This document shows, piece after piece, positions 20,407 to 32,372 of a stretch of DNA of 64,000 bases. The position numbers and the translations under genes were made by a program. Under the pieces are notes generated by a model. That model saw only the letters and a program-made list of their open reading frames with translations. It was not told the DNA's origin and ran no database searches. Origin of the DNA: Cordylochernes scorpioides (Eukaryota; Arthropoda; Arachnida; Pseudoscorpiones; Chernetidae); assembly GCA_030710605.1 (NCBI GenBank), contig CP092872.1:5196019-5260018 (forward strand), written 5' to 3'. Within the stretch, counting starts at the first letter, position 1. Each line of letters starts with the position of its first letter.

Positions 20407-21094
20407 TGTGGTATTACAAACCAACAACCCCATATTGTATATAATATAACAAGATTTTCATGTTGTATAATAGGCACTTCTGTAAATAATTATACGCATG
20501 ATTGACATATGTCATTACATCATCATATGTAATGTACTTTTTACAGACTGAAAATAAATAAATAAACTCTGTAATAGATTAAGAGTCGAGCTAAAGCAAG
20601 AGATAGAAGTCCAAAACGTCTTAAAACGAGGCTTACAAGCTGTCAGAGCGTTACCAGAGTGTACAATGATCTCTTCCGATCCACGCCCTTATAGCATCCG
20701 ATGAAACGATGAAACCCAATAATTCCTCTCGGCAAAGATATATAAGCCTCCAACAGGGCCAGAAATAAATATTCACTTCACCATCAGCGAGCCCTCGTCG
20801 GTTGTGTCCAAGGTCCACCTCATCGACCATGTAGACCAGTAAAAACTCTTCTATTTCCATCTTTCGCTCCTAGGTCGACTTTTATCTGTTCACGAAACTA
20901 TCTTAGTACAAATGTGTCCCTTCGTTTATTGTGTGAAACTCCCAGGTCTTCCACTCTGCCTCGACCATGACTGCCTGTTCTCTGTGAGAACTGGTAAAGG
21001 TCTTCCAAGGTGCAGATAGGCACTGGAAAACTCTCCACATCCTGACTGTTCCTCTCGGTTAACACAGTATAGCGAGAGTCGACAGGATCTCACA
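20407..21094 (-). mobile_element. Solo LTR candidate
   Basis: On the minus strand it starts TGTGAGATCCTGTCGAC and ends near GTAATACCACA (TG...CA ends). It includes a TATA-like GGCTTATATATC and a second copy at 31512-32235 in the opposite direction. No internal region is attached. The target duplication is unclear in the AT repeat flanks. Confidence 0.55.
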
Positions 21095-21833
21095 CCATAT
21101 ATATATATATATGGCGTTTTGCTGTTTTTATTTTGACGTCATCATTTGTATTCAAACTCAAAATGATAACGTATAAATAAAATCAGCAAAAGAGTAGACT
21201 GTAGACAGCTACGAGAAAAGATTCAGAGGACATAGCCGACGCCCAGGAAGAAGCCCCTTCCGGGATTTCTTAGGCGACCGCTCCCGAGAAAAACACAGCA
21301 GTGTCAGCTCAGAGTGCGATATAGTGTGTCCATCTACGCAGGCCGCTTCTGGCTCTCTCTCTCCTTGTCTCGGTGTTAGGCATCCAAGTTTATATCATGG
21401 TCTCTACCTCTGTTCCGTGAAGTGTCGCCAACCCGCTCGGTGCTAACATCTAGCTTTTGTACCGAAACATCGCATTTTTACTACAAATATGCAAATTTCT
21501 AATCAACCAATGAATCAGATTGATCTTTATATATCTCATTTACTTGTTACTTGGCATATGAGAGAAAGAACTGCAAAATTTGTGTATTATATTATAGTCA
21601 AATACAATGAAGGATATTTATATCTTAAATATTATTTTCTAATAACTATCGCAACAGTCTTTGTTCCAATATATATGGCTAATAATTTTTAACCAGCAAA
21701 ATAAACCTTTTCAAGAAAAATTCAAAACAAGAGGCTCATATATTGAAGAGAGAGAGAGATATTTTACACTTAATATTTAATTTATATTTCGAAACAAATT
21801 ACATTCGACAAGGCAAGACTGTGTTATATAAAT
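21095..21833. other. Unclassified region with GC-rich patch
   Basis: (AT)n near 21101-21112. From 21190 to 21480 the sequence is markedly GC-richer than its surroundings, but no frame or known repeat was recognised. The rest is AT-rich. Confidence 0.4.
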
Positions 21834-22146
21834 ATACTCATCGACAAAACTTAAGGAAGTTGTACCTTTCAGAATGTATATTGGTATTCAGACAATAACT
21901 CTGAAATATATTACAGTGACCTTTATTGAAGACACACGAGATAACCAATATACACTCATAGACAAAACTTAAGAAAGTTGTACCTTTTAGCATGTATATC
22001 GGTATTCAGACAATAATTCTGAAAGATATTACAGTGACCTTTATTGAAGACACACGAGATAACCAAGTGTGTGAACAACCTCTGTCTCCTTCGAAAAAAA
22101 TCAGACAATCGGCTTTCCGCCTTCATAGGTTTTGTCCATGAGTGTA
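21834..22146 (+). repeat. Tandem array of mariner-like terminal repeat, 2 units
   Basis: Units start TACTCATCGACAAAAC / TACACTCATAGACAAAAC at 21834 and 21951. The array is closed by the inverted terminus TTTTGTCCATGAGTGTA ending at 22146. Confidence 0.75.
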
Positions 22147-22169
22147 CCTATGTGCATATTAGCTAGGGA

Positions 22170-22345
22170 AGAGAGAAAATTGTGAATATTTATATTGATT
22201 TATATAAATGAGAAAACTTCTAATCGTAAATATAGAGGCTGCTTGGCCGGCATTCATATTTCTTGAAAATAAAGATAATTCGGCCAGAAAATCTTTTATC
22301 ACCTCGACGTTTCGACAAAAAGATTTTGTCCTCGTCAGTAGCAAA
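22170..22345 (-). repeat. Small repeat with hammerhead motif
   Basis: Minus strand: hammerhead-like motif (22306-22338), then GGTGATAAAAG, CTGGCCGAATTATC and GCCGGCCAAGCAGCC. A partial relative lies at 33000-33090 (GGCTGGCTGGCCGG). Confidence 0.5.
22306..22338 (-). ncRNA. Hammerhead ribozyme-like motif, good core
   Basis: CTGACGA (22338-22332), one G, stem II GACAAAA/TTTTGTC around TCTT, GAAA (22313-22310), self-complementary ACGT (22310-22307), C at 22306: a GTC triplet. The one extra purine before stem II and the unpaired stem I (GAGGTG against TTGCTA) are departures from a working hammerhead. Confidence 0.45.
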
Positions 22346-22506
22346 CAAAAATTAAAACATTTGACAAGGCGTTAAAAATTATTCTAAGGCTCCAAGGCCG
22401 TTGAAGGGTGAGAACCCAGACAGACAAGGAAGAAAGTTAAATAATAGATTTTAAAAAGTACATTTTCATTGCTGCTATTTGGAAACTAATATCGTTTTTT
22501 TTTTTG

Positions 22507-22800
22507 CTTATCCCTAGTACACGTGATACAGGCCATGAAAATCATGGTGGGTAGTTAGCGACTGATTTTACTGTAAGCGCACCACATGTCTACACATGTG
22601 AAAAGCAGTTCGACTTTGCACTTACAAAAGTGCCAGAGCCCCGTTTGGCTACTTGCATTCGCTGGTGGGGTTGTACTTTTGCAAGAATCGGGGCCATTGG
22701 AGCATGTTTTAAACAGAAAAAAGTGCCCAGTGCGGGAATCGAACCCGGGTCGTTGCAGTCGAAAACCAACGGTTTTTACCATCTTCCCACCGACCACCAC
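22507..22800 (-). mobile_element. SINE-B, near full length
   Basis: Minus strand: GGTCGGTGGGAAGATGGT (A-box), GGTTCGATTCCCGC (B-box), then a body with CACCAGCGAATGCAAGTAG and CACATGTGTAGACATGTGG, ending ACACGTGTACTAGGGATAAGC-like and poly-A. Other copies: 36958-37240, 39918-40220, 60444-60740 and 62607-62916. Confidence 0.85.
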
Positions 22801-23151
22801 TAATATCCTTGTTAATAGAGACGTATAGGCTTGGTGGAGCATCAAAATAAGATCAAATTAAATTTTTAAGTAAATTTATAAAGAAAGGTCTAGGAACAGG
22901 GCTAATTATAGATTGTAAAAGTGTTGGGTTTTACTTGATAACTGACATGGCGGTTCTTCTATAGCGTTAATTGTGAAAGATTAAATTAATTATATCTTCT
23001 GGTTGATTTATGTGGACTTTTTCTTCCTTCTGCGCATGCGTTGTTTGTTATACTTCTTTAATTTCAAATATTATTTGTTCACAATTTTAATGAAATGATG
23101 AAAGAATGAAGCTGGTAGCCTCCTTACTCAAATTTCTCCAACGATGTAATA

Positions 23152-23657
23152 TACACTCATTGACAAAACTTAAGGAAGTTGTACCTTTTAGCATGTATAT
23201 CGGGATTCAGACAATAACTCTATGAAAGATATTACAGTGAACTTTATTGAAGACACACGAGATAACCAATATACACTCATGGACAAAACTTAAGGAAGTT
23301 GTACCTTTTAACATGTATATCGGGATTCAGACAATAACTCTGTGAAAGATATTACAGTGAACTTTATTAAAGACACACGAGATAACCAATATACACTCAT
23401 GGACAAAACTTAAGGAAGTTATACCTTTCAGCATGTATATCGGGATTGAGACAATACCTCTGAAAGATATTACAGTGACCTCTATTGAAGACACACGAGA
23501 TAACCAATATACACTCATGGACAAAACTTAAGGAAGTTGTACCTTTTAGCATGTATATCGGGATTCAGATAATAACTCTGTGAAATATATTACAGTGAAC
23601 TTTATTAAAGATACACATCAAAGACTTCTACTTCCTTGAGTTTTGTCCATGAGTGTA
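23152..23657 (+). repeat. Tandem array of mariner-like terminal repeat, 4 units
   Basis: Units begin at 23152, 23272, 23392 and 23510 (period 120, 120, 118). The array is closed by the inverted terminus at 23641-23657. Each unit has the terminus TACACTCATGGACAAAACTT followed by about 95 bp ending GAGATAACCAATA. Confidence 0.85.
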
Positions 23658-23877
23658 TACAGCATGAAATTACGGTCGGATGATATTCCTGTACCAAAAA
23701 AGAATCTGCAAGCTTTCATTTGCAAATTCAAACAGATTTATACTTATCTATGCATGTGTTTTACTTGAAGTTTACGGTCAGAAACAAAACAAAGCATAAA
23801 GTATCACCAATTGTACCACATATATATTTGTTGTTTGAAAAAGGAAAAATAAATAAAATCCATGGTCAAGAATTTCT

Positions 23878-24033
23878 TTTAATTTTGATTTTGCAAGCTT
23901 TCGAGAAAATATCTGTGCTCTTTAATAGGCAAATACTTCTATGTACAATACAAAAATCATCTTGATATTGCACATAGATGTTTTTGCCCGTTGAAGAGCA
24001 GAAATTTTGCTCGAAAGATTGCAAAATCAAAAT
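23878..24033. repeat. Foldback with GAAAG-type hammerhead-like arms
   Basis: Inverted arms (GATTTTGCAAGCTTTCGAG ... and CTCGAAAGATTGCAAAATC). Plus-arm motif: TTGAAGA 23991-23997, hairpin GAGCA/TGCTC, GAAA 24013-24016. The core is altered at C3. Confidence 0.5.
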
Positions 24034-24149
24034 TAGAGACACTCTTTACCTTATTTTTATTTATTTTTTTCTTTTTTAAATAATATCTAGATAACTATTG
24101 CTCACAAACTTGATGTTGTGTTGTGTTGTAATAGAACAACTATTAAAAT

Positions 24150-24345
24150 AAATTCCCATCCCTGGACACTTTTATTTTTCCGTTCATCATTACTCTTCAC
24201 AATTCATCCTTTCATACTTTATCCCTAAGGTAAGAAATAATCGTTATTTCTCCTTAAAATAAATTTCGATTTTTTATTCAGAAGAAACACATGCGGGATA
24301 ATTTTCAAATGTCGTTCTAAAATTATAAGCCGCATTATATTGTAT
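24150..24345 (+). mobile_element. SINE-A, head mostly missing
   Basis: Starts at CCCTGGACACTTTT and continues with TTTTTCCGTTC, the CATCCTTTCATAC block and ACACATGCGGGATAATTTTC. 5'-truncated. Confidence 0.65.
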
Positions 24346-24492
24346 TAAAATAAATGCTACCATTCACCTTAAAATAAACACCAATAGATTCTGTCATTAA
24401 AAAATTTGAAATAAAATTTTGACAATATTTTTCTTATGAAAAATATTATTGAATATTACCTTTACAGATCTTACTAAAATTATAATAATTAT

Positions 24493-25072
24493 TGGATGAA
24501 AGGGCTTGGCTCATCAGTGGTAAACCATCTCAGCGGTTTCGCCAAATTAATCACCAGACCGCTCTACTATTGTATTGGATTGATTTTCTTATATATCCTC
24601 TATTTACTATTCAAGGCAGCTTAAAGGTGTTTAGGGAATCTATAGACAAATGCTTATAAATCTGTAGAGGTACATGCATTTATTTACAAGAAAATGCATC
24701 GAATAATGCTCTTCTGTAAATATTATTTCATTTTAAAGCCATTATTAGGTTATAACAAATATAATTTTAATTGACCATTGTCGTTAATATTTGTAAGAAT
24801 ATTTTTGGTAATTTGTTTATTGTGATATTTATTATTAAATATTAACTCTACAGACCTTACTGCAATAATATAAAAGATAAAATATGAGGTTGTATGCGTA
24901 TCTACAGACCTAAGAGCTCTTATGTCTATAGGTTCACTAAACACTTCTAAGCTACCTTCATTATTAAATACAGGGTATATATTAAATTCAATCTAATACA
25001 GCAATAAAGCGGTCTGGAGATTCAGAGAGAGTTCACCGCTGATGAACCAAGCCCTTTCATTCAATAATTTGT
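24493..25072. repeat. Foldback with long unique loop
   Basis: Left arm 24493-24593 (GAAAGGGCTTGGCTCATCAG to GTATTGGATTGA) and right arm about 24990-25072 are inverted copies, with about 390 bp of AT-rich sequence between. Confidence 0.6.
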
Positions 25073-25189
25073 ATAATATCAGTAAGGTTTGGGGGGAAGA
25101 GATAATATTTGATAAATAAATATCACAAGAAACACATTTCCATGAAGAATTTCATTACAATATTTAAGAATAGATGGCAATTGAAATTA

Positions 25190-25515
25190 TACACTCATGG
25201 ACAAAAATGAAGAAGTGTAAAGTGTTTGATGTCGCCGTCGTTTGTTTTGGAAGAGAAGAAGGCAAAATGTTGTTCACACTTGGTTATCTCATGTGTCTTC
25301 AATAAAGGTCACTGTAATATCTTTCAGAGTTATTGTCTAAATACCGATATACATGCCAAAAAGTACAATATCCTTAAGTTTTGTCTATGAGTGTATATTG
25401 GTTATCTCGTGTGTCTTCAATAAAGGTTACTGTAATATCTTTCAGAGTTATTGTCTGAATCCCGATATATACATGATTAATGGTACAACTTCCTTATGTT
25501 TTGTCAATGAATGTA
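25190..25515 (-). repeat. Array of mariner-like terminal repeat
   Basis: Starts TACACTCATGGACAAAA at 25190, then GATGTCGCCGTCG. Two inverted-oriented units follow, ending TTTTGTCTATGAGTGTA (25394) and TTTTGTCAATGAATGTA (25515). Confidence 0.75.
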
Positions 25516-25682
25516 TAGGAATTTACATATTTTCATCTAATAGCTATCCTTTCAAATTGACAAACTAACAACCAAAGCCTTCTCAATATTTTTCCATCAC
25601 AATAAGAATATAACACGAAGCCTTTTATATGAAAAATTATGAATTGATATAAATCGCCTGATAATAAATTAATTAATATAAC

Positions 25683-25843
25683 ACAGGTTCCTCTGGAGAT
25701 GAGTTTTTTATATTTATTACTGCAATCTCGAGCTTTCGCGTATCTCTGCCCTGCTACAAAAGTACATAAAGGACAGAGATACCCGAAAGTTCTATATTGC
25801 AGTAATAAAAATGAGAATAAAGTCATCTCCAGAAACCTGTTGT
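25683..25843. repeat. Imperfect palindrome
   Basis: Arms 25683-25756 and 25770-25843 pair through ACTGCAAT..., CGTATCTCTG and CCTCTGGAGATGA. No coding sense. Confidence 0.7.
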
Positions 25844-26339
25844 ATTATTTAATGATAAGTATTGTTATAAATAGTTTCATTAAGCCTAGATAGCTGACAT
25901 GCTAATGTAGAATAATACTAGTGAATATGAACCACAAGCAACACCCCCATTTTACATATATGATTTGCATAGAAGGAGTATGTAACGAAGGTGAAGGAAT
26001 TGATGAGGAATATTGGAGAAAGGATCGATATCCCAGATTGACGGAAAATCTCTTTTAATTAGCTTTAACACACCATACTCTTCGCCTGAACTTATAGCCG
26101 ATATATCGGAGGTAAATTCAGGTTTGGTACTCCTTTATACCTCTTCAAAGTGCAATAAAAACTGTCTGAATAAATATGTTATTTTATGTTGATTTGTAGC
26201 CGATTATATTTTAACGAATCTGACTATCTTTCGCGTATCTATTTTGAAAATACGTTGTTTGAAGTTTATATGTTAAGTTTGTAATTATTCTTTTTTTTTT
26301 TTTAATTCATAGATGGTAGATTCAACCAGGGTGTGATGC
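25844..26339. other. AT-rich spacer
   Basis: No gene or repeat recognised. Poly-T at 26291-26303. Confidence 0.5.
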
Positions 26340-27845
26340 TAATGAATAATTTAAACAATGGTAGATACAAATAAGATCGTTATGACATGATATAAACAAT
26401 GGAAGACACAACTAGTGTTGCTAAGACACATTCAACAATGGCAGATACAACTAGGGTCGCTAGGACACAATGTCAGATACAACTAGGGTCGTTAGGACAC
26501 ATTCAACAATTGCAGATACAACTGGCGTCGCTAGGACACAATGTCAGATACAACTAGGGTCGCTAGGACACATTCAACAATGGCAGATACAACTGGCGTC
26601 GCTAGGACACAATGTCAGATACAACTAGGGTCGCTAGGACACATTCAACAATTGCAGATACAACTGGCGTCGCTAGGACACAATCTCAACAATGTCAGAT
26701 ACAACTAGGGTCGCTAGGACACATTCAACAATGGCAGATACAACTGGCGTCGCTAGGACACAATGTCAGATACAACTAGGGTCGCTAGGACACATTCAAC
26801 AATGGCAGATACAACTGGCGTCGCTAGGACACAATGTCAGATACAACTAGGGTCGCTAGGACACATTCAACAATTGCAGATACAACTGGCGTCGCTAGGA
26901 CACAATCTCAACAATGTCAGATACAACTAGGGTCGCTAGGACACATTCAACAATGGCAGATACAACTGGCGTCGCTAGGACACAATGTCAGATACAACTA
27001 GGGTCGCTAGGACACATTCAACAATTGCAGATACAACTGGCGTCGCTAGGACACAATCTCAACAAGAGCATATACAAATAGTGTCGGTAAGACACAATCC
27101 CAACAATGGCAGATGCAACTAGGGTCGCTAGGACACAATATCAACAATGGCAGATACAACAAGGGTCGCTAGGACACAATCTCAACAATGACAGATACAA
27201 CTAGGGTCGCTAGGACACATTCAACAATTGCAGATACAACTGGCGTCGCTAGGACACAATCTCAACAAGAGCATATACAAATAGTGTCGGTAAGACACAA
27301 TCCCAACAATGGCAGATACAACTAGAGTCGCTAGGACACAATATCAACAATGGCAGATACAACAAGGGTCGCTAGGACACAATCTCAACAATGGCAGATA
27401 CAACAAGAGTCGCTAGGACACAATCTCAACAATGGCAGATACAACTAGGGTCGCTAGGACACAATATAAAAAATGGCAGATGCAACTAGGGTCGCTAGGA
27501 CACAATCTCAACAATGGCAGATACAACTAGGGTCGCTAGGACACAATCTCAACAATGGCAGATACAACTAGGGTCGCTAGGACACAATCCCAACAATGGC
27601 AGATACAACTAGGGTCGCTAGGACACAATCCCAACAATGGCAGATACAGCTAAGGTCGCTAGGACACAATCTCAACAATGACAGGTACAACTAGGGTCGC
27701 TAGGACACAATCCCAACAATGACAGATACAGCTAGGGTCGCTAGGACACACTCCCAACAATGTTAGGTACAACTAGGGTCGCTAGGACACAATCCCAACA
27801 ATGGCAGATACAGCTTGGGTCGCTAGGACACATTTAACAATGAAA
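26340..27845. repeat. Minisatellite, 41-bp basic unit
   Basis: The consensus unit contains GGCAGATACAACTAGGGTCG and CTAGGACACAATCTCAACAAT. Between 26471 and about 27060 it forms a higher-order pattern with anchor spacing 71, 71, 80, 71, 71, 80, 71. From 27090 on, single units of about 41 bp dominate, with point variants. No frame is maintained. Confidence 0.9.
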
Positions 27846-28095
27846 GATGTGAGTAACACAGGCGAAACCAGATAATGCATTTTGTTAGAAGAAAATAAAA
27901 AGATATAAATATTAAAAAATCCTTTGAATACTACACTAAATATGCGTGAGATGCAATATTTGATATTCATTTGACCTGTTCATTTGGTTTCCCAAAATAA
28001 TTATATTTGAAATATAATATGGCGACCTCTATTTTCAAGATAAAAAAAAATGGTGTCAAAATAGAGTCCATAATATACTCACCTATTCTGATAAA

Positions 28096-28421
28096 TACAC
28101 TCATAGATAAAACTTGAGGAATTTGTACCTTTTAGCATGTATATCGGGATTAAGACAATAACTCTGAAAGATATTACAGTGACCTTTATTGAAGACACGA
28201 GATAACCAATATACACTCATGGACAAAACTTAAGGAAGTTGTACCTTTATCGGGATTCAGACAATAACTCTGAAAGATATTACAGTAACCTTTATTGAAG
28301 ACATACGAGATAACTAAGTATGAACAAGTTTATCTCTATCTCCTTCAAAATCAAAACAACAACAAATTAAAGAGACTACATCAAAGAATTTCCACTTACT
28401 TAAATTTTGTCCATTAGTATA
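28096..28421 (+). repeat. Array of mariner-like terminal repeat, 2 units
   Basis: Units at 28096 and about 28211, closed by TTTTGTCCATTAGTATA near 28421. Confidence 0.75.
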
Positions 28422-29633
28422 AATAAATCAAAAACAAATATAAAACACTAATGGACTATCCAATATTTCAATCTGATATAGAACTATACATACCATATAT
28501 TACATAAATCTTTAGTATACCTCAAAATATTCTCATCATTAGCTCCAATTGGAATAACAAGTAAAAATACATTAGTATCAATAACCTTTCCACATATAAT
28601 ATATAAATATTATTCATTTCCAATTAACTCCTCTTCGAAACAAACAGAGAAACTAGAAAAAGAACATCTGAAATACCAATTTAAAAGGTCCATTCCGAAA
28701 ACGCAATTATAAGCTAAAATTCTAATTGAAAATTTTCTTCTTTTAACATTTTTCTATAATGATCAAAGATAAATAATTAATTTCTCTCTATATATATAAA
28801 TTAATGAAATAAAATATAAATTTTCAGATAATTTTAATATTTCGAATAAATATTTTTATATTCTATGATTGAAAATATTAATATTTGACCAAATTTATCG
28901 TTTCTATAATATAAAGTATATTTAGAGATGCGCAAAAGCATTGAGAGAATATTTCAAATAACTAACTGATTCCTATGGATCAGAAATGCTGGCAAAACAA
29001 TTTCAACCATGGGACCCACATTATTTATGACGTAACCAAATGTAACATGGTATTTAATGGGAAGTATAATGGAGGTAACATCATCAAAACCTTTATTGCC
29101 TCGAAGCGGCCAATAATGATTTCTTAAAAATTTCACCCTCACTTAATTACTGCAAAGTCATCCATCAAGGAATGATGTCTCTTCAATTCTTTTTCTCAGT
29201 CCTAGTGACCTTTTCCTTTCTTGATTTTTTTTGTCTTTATCGCTTACTTACAGTCTGTTCTTGTTTCAACCATCAGGAATCTGAGCAGGTGTAACACTAT
29301 ATAATGCCATATATATATATTTTAGAGTATTTCCAGAGTACAAAAGAGAAGATATTCTATAATAATGGACGTTTAAGGAATCTAATCAAGCTATTAACTT
29401 TTTCTATTAATCTAAAATTGCAATAGAAAGGCGAACCCTTTGCAATTACAGATTAGTAATGCTATATTAGCATTTTTATCTCTTATTCTGTATTCAATAG
29501 AAAAAATAATATTTACCTATTATGGAAGATCATATGTTGACTGGACGTTGATTGGTAAAAAACACAGCTAGATAAACCAATTATTTATTTATTTCATAAT
29601 GTAATGCATTAGAGCGCCATCGGTTATCAATAT
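28422..29633. other. AT-rich region, no gene
   Basis: No open frame with recognisable product and no clear element end. Confidence 0.5.
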
Positions 29634-29760
29634 TCGAAACTACTAGAGACGTGTATGATTCTTTTAAAATTAATTTTTCCATTGCAGTAAGGACAGTAGA
29701 AATTGTTTTATTTTTAAAAGAATCATACGTGTCTATAATAGTTTCGAATTTTCATAATGT
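29634..29760. repeat. Palindrome, ACTGCAAT-core foldback family
   Basis: Arms GTGTATGATTCTTTTAAAA and TTTTAAAAGAATCATACG around ATTGCAGTAAGGACAGTAG. Same family as 8372-8939 and 38310-38635. Confidence 0.7.
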
Positions 29761-30357
29761 ATCGGTGACTCGCTGTTTCTCTGAGGGGAGTGTGATGAAC
29801 ATAGAAGTAATTTATCTTTCTGAAACCTGGAATAAAGAGAAAAATGCCTCTTTTGGTTCATGCATATCTTCGTCTCGCAAATTTATGTTATATTAGTAAT
29901 GTTATTTTCATTTTTGAATCGTTCATGATGTAATAAGTTGAAGGCATCTCTAAGTGTTTACGCAATATAGATTCAATAAATCTTAATATAATTTTGTATA
30001 ATTATATATGCAATATAGAGGAAAACTGCTAGTTATTCACAGATATGCATTAATATAATGGCCATATTGGACTAGTCAAGATTTATGTTACGTCTATCAA
30101 CCGTCTTTGCAAAAGAAAAAGACTAAGTGTACGCGAACTGCTCAGACATTTAAGAATGACTACAGAGTCAGTAAATTCCACCCACCATTGCACCTATACC
30201 CAGTATTCTTCCATGCTGTGAGAACGGATTCACGCTCGTGCACAGAGCGCGGTTTTCCAGATCATCCGTGCTCTTTTTTTGTATCCTGACTTCCGTGACC
30301 AGCCAACCTACGAATTTCTCTGAAGTATATTGGTCGAGATGATGTTTAAGTATTCCT
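29761..30357. other. Spacer, no gene
   Basis: Mixed composition, no product or repeat recognised. Confidence 0.4.
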
Positions 30358-30532
30358 TAAAAAGGTATACACCGATAAAATTAATTGCAAAAAGTTTCTT
30401 TATTTTAAATAAAAATATAATATAAATATAAAATATATAATTATATTATATTTTTTATATATTTATTATATTTTTTATTTAAAATAAAGAGACTTTTTAC
30501 AATTAATTTTATCGGTTTATATCTTTTTAATC
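30358..30532. repeat. AT-rich palindrome
   Basis: Arms ACCGATAAAATTAATTGCAA and TTACAATTAATTTTATCGG with TTATTTTAAATA repeats inside. The centre is nearly pure A/T. Confidence 0.75.
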
Positions 30533-31153
30533 TCCATTGCAATTATTCCACAATCTAAGTATTCCTTATTGATTTTGTCTGACCCAAACTATACTCTATT
30601 AGTCTCCTTCTATTCATTCTTGTAACCATTTATATATATGTTATAATAAATATTATTTTGAGATAGAAATTAATTGCTGGTTCTTTTGAGTACATGAGTG
30701 CCTAATGGTATCGTTTGCAGTCGTGTCATTTTGAGAGAAAAGCAGAAAAATAACTATTTACTATCAAGTAGTTTTTATTTTAAATTACTTGAAGAAAATT
30801 ACAATAAAACATTTTTCACAGTCATATAGAATTTATGAAATTAATTCTATATAGTGAATTTCAAAAATAGGTTAGATAACTACATATTTACAACAAGTAT
30901 TAAAAGTCGGCTTATTCTAAAACTATGGTCAAAAAACAAGTAAAACTATCAATGAATGAAAATAAAATATATTTTTTAAATTATAGAATATTTTTATATT
31001 TAGATTATATAATATATATATAGTGAGATATATTTCAATAAACATTAGAATTTCATAAGTACCATAATTATAAAAGTGTAACAGACCCAAAATGCAGATA
31101 TAATTCAACACGTCAGCTTATCCATCATGTAATCACAAATAAGATAATAAAGT
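30533..31153. other. AT-rich spacer
   Basis: Nothing recognised. Confidence 0.5.
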
Positions 31154-31444
31154 TTGATTGAGAGTCAGCCGAGACCGGGTCCTATTACAGAATTAGTTTG
31201 CTTTACTTTCACCTCCCCTGACCAACAAGAAACGGATCGACAATTCATCTTTACCTCTCTTGTAGATCACACCCTCCCGGACCTTGTCCGCTTATTCGGC
31301 GCTGGTCTCTCTCTGAGGTGGCATCCAACCTGTCTCTTCATTTTGTGTTACTCTTTGACGCCTGAAACAACGGGCCCCACGACTGCACCAATCTGCCTCT
31401 ATATCTGCCAACGATTTAGAATATCTATAGGTATCTCAAAATAG
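31154..31444 (+). other. Unclassified GC-rich open stretch
   Basis: Open for 96 codons, in sharp composition contrast to its AT-rich flanks, and bordering the solo LTR at 31512. No domain is recognised. It may be retroelement leader sequence. I do not call it a gene. Confidence 0.25.
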
Positions 31445-31511
31445 AGAGAAATCCATTTATAAATCTTTATTTAAAAAATGCATGTCTGTGATAAGGTCCT
31501 GTCGACTTATC

Positions 31512-32235
31512 TGTGATGAGATCCTGTCGACTCTCGCTATAGCTGTGGTAACCGAGGGTCAAACCAGTAGTAACCGAGAGGGACAGTCAGGGCGTGGAGA
31601 GTTTTCCAGTACCTCTCTGCACCTTGGAGGACCTTTAGCAGTTCTCACAGAGTACAGGCAGTCGTGGTCGAGGCAGAGTGGAAAGCTTGGGAATGTCCAC
31701 ACACAAAAAACGAAGAGACACAGTTGTAGTAGGAAAGTTCCATGAACAGATAGGAGTCGAGCTAAGAGCAAGATGGAGATGAAAAGAATTCTTACAGTTC
31801 TACATGGTCGATGAGGTGGACCTGGGTACAGCCGACAAGGGCTCACGCCGATGGTGAAGTGACTATGATTTCAGCTAAAACCGAGGTTTTATATACCTTT
31901 GCCGAGGAGGGAGACATGCGAGAATTTGGACTTTGAACGGGTCCAAAGGGCATGGGGCGTCTGCGCTATTCTGCACCCTTTGACCTTGATGGCAACGACT
32001 TGCCAAATTCCTCTTTAGGGTTGTTGGATTTCTATCTCGATCTCTTAGCTCAGCTCTTAATCTATTACATAGTTTTATTTATTCATCCTCAGTTTCTACA
32101 AAGTACATTACATATGGTGATGCAATGACACATGTCAATCATGCGTATAATTATTTATAGATGTGTTTCTATATACAACATGACAATCTTGTTATAAGTA
32201 TTATACAATATGGGGTTGTTGGTTTAAATTACCAT
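31512..32235 (+). mobile_element. Solo LTR candidate, second copy
   Basis: Starts TGTGATGAGATCCTGTCGAC and has TTTTATATACC as TATA-like element. It ends near GGTTTAAATTACC. Matches 20407-21094 in the opposite direction. The first ~25 bp are partly duplicated at 31486-31510. Confidence 0.55.
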
Positions 32236-32244
32236 ATATATTGA

Positions 32245-32372
32245 ATTGAATACAAATATTTATTCGCCAATATTTCGGTTGGTAAAGCATTAACAAAGGT
32301 TGTCGTTCAGCCAACCGAAAAATTGACAAATATATATTTGTATTTAATCCAATATATGCCCTTTTGTTATCT
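32245..32372. repeat. CCAATATTTC foldback family
   Basis: Arms TATTCGCCAATATTTCGGTTGG and CCAACCGAAAAATTGACAAA with an asymmetric centre (GTAAAGCATTAACAAAGG). Confidence 0.6.

Noticed and set aside
22555-22845. Open frames on both strands across the SINE at 22507-22800
   Set aside because: They coincide with SINE-B on both strands and recur with different stops in the other SINE-B copies.
25353-25568. Short frames with SFVHECILVISCVFNKG
   Set aside because: Repeated at every mariner-like array. It is translation of the terminal-repeat unit, not a gene.
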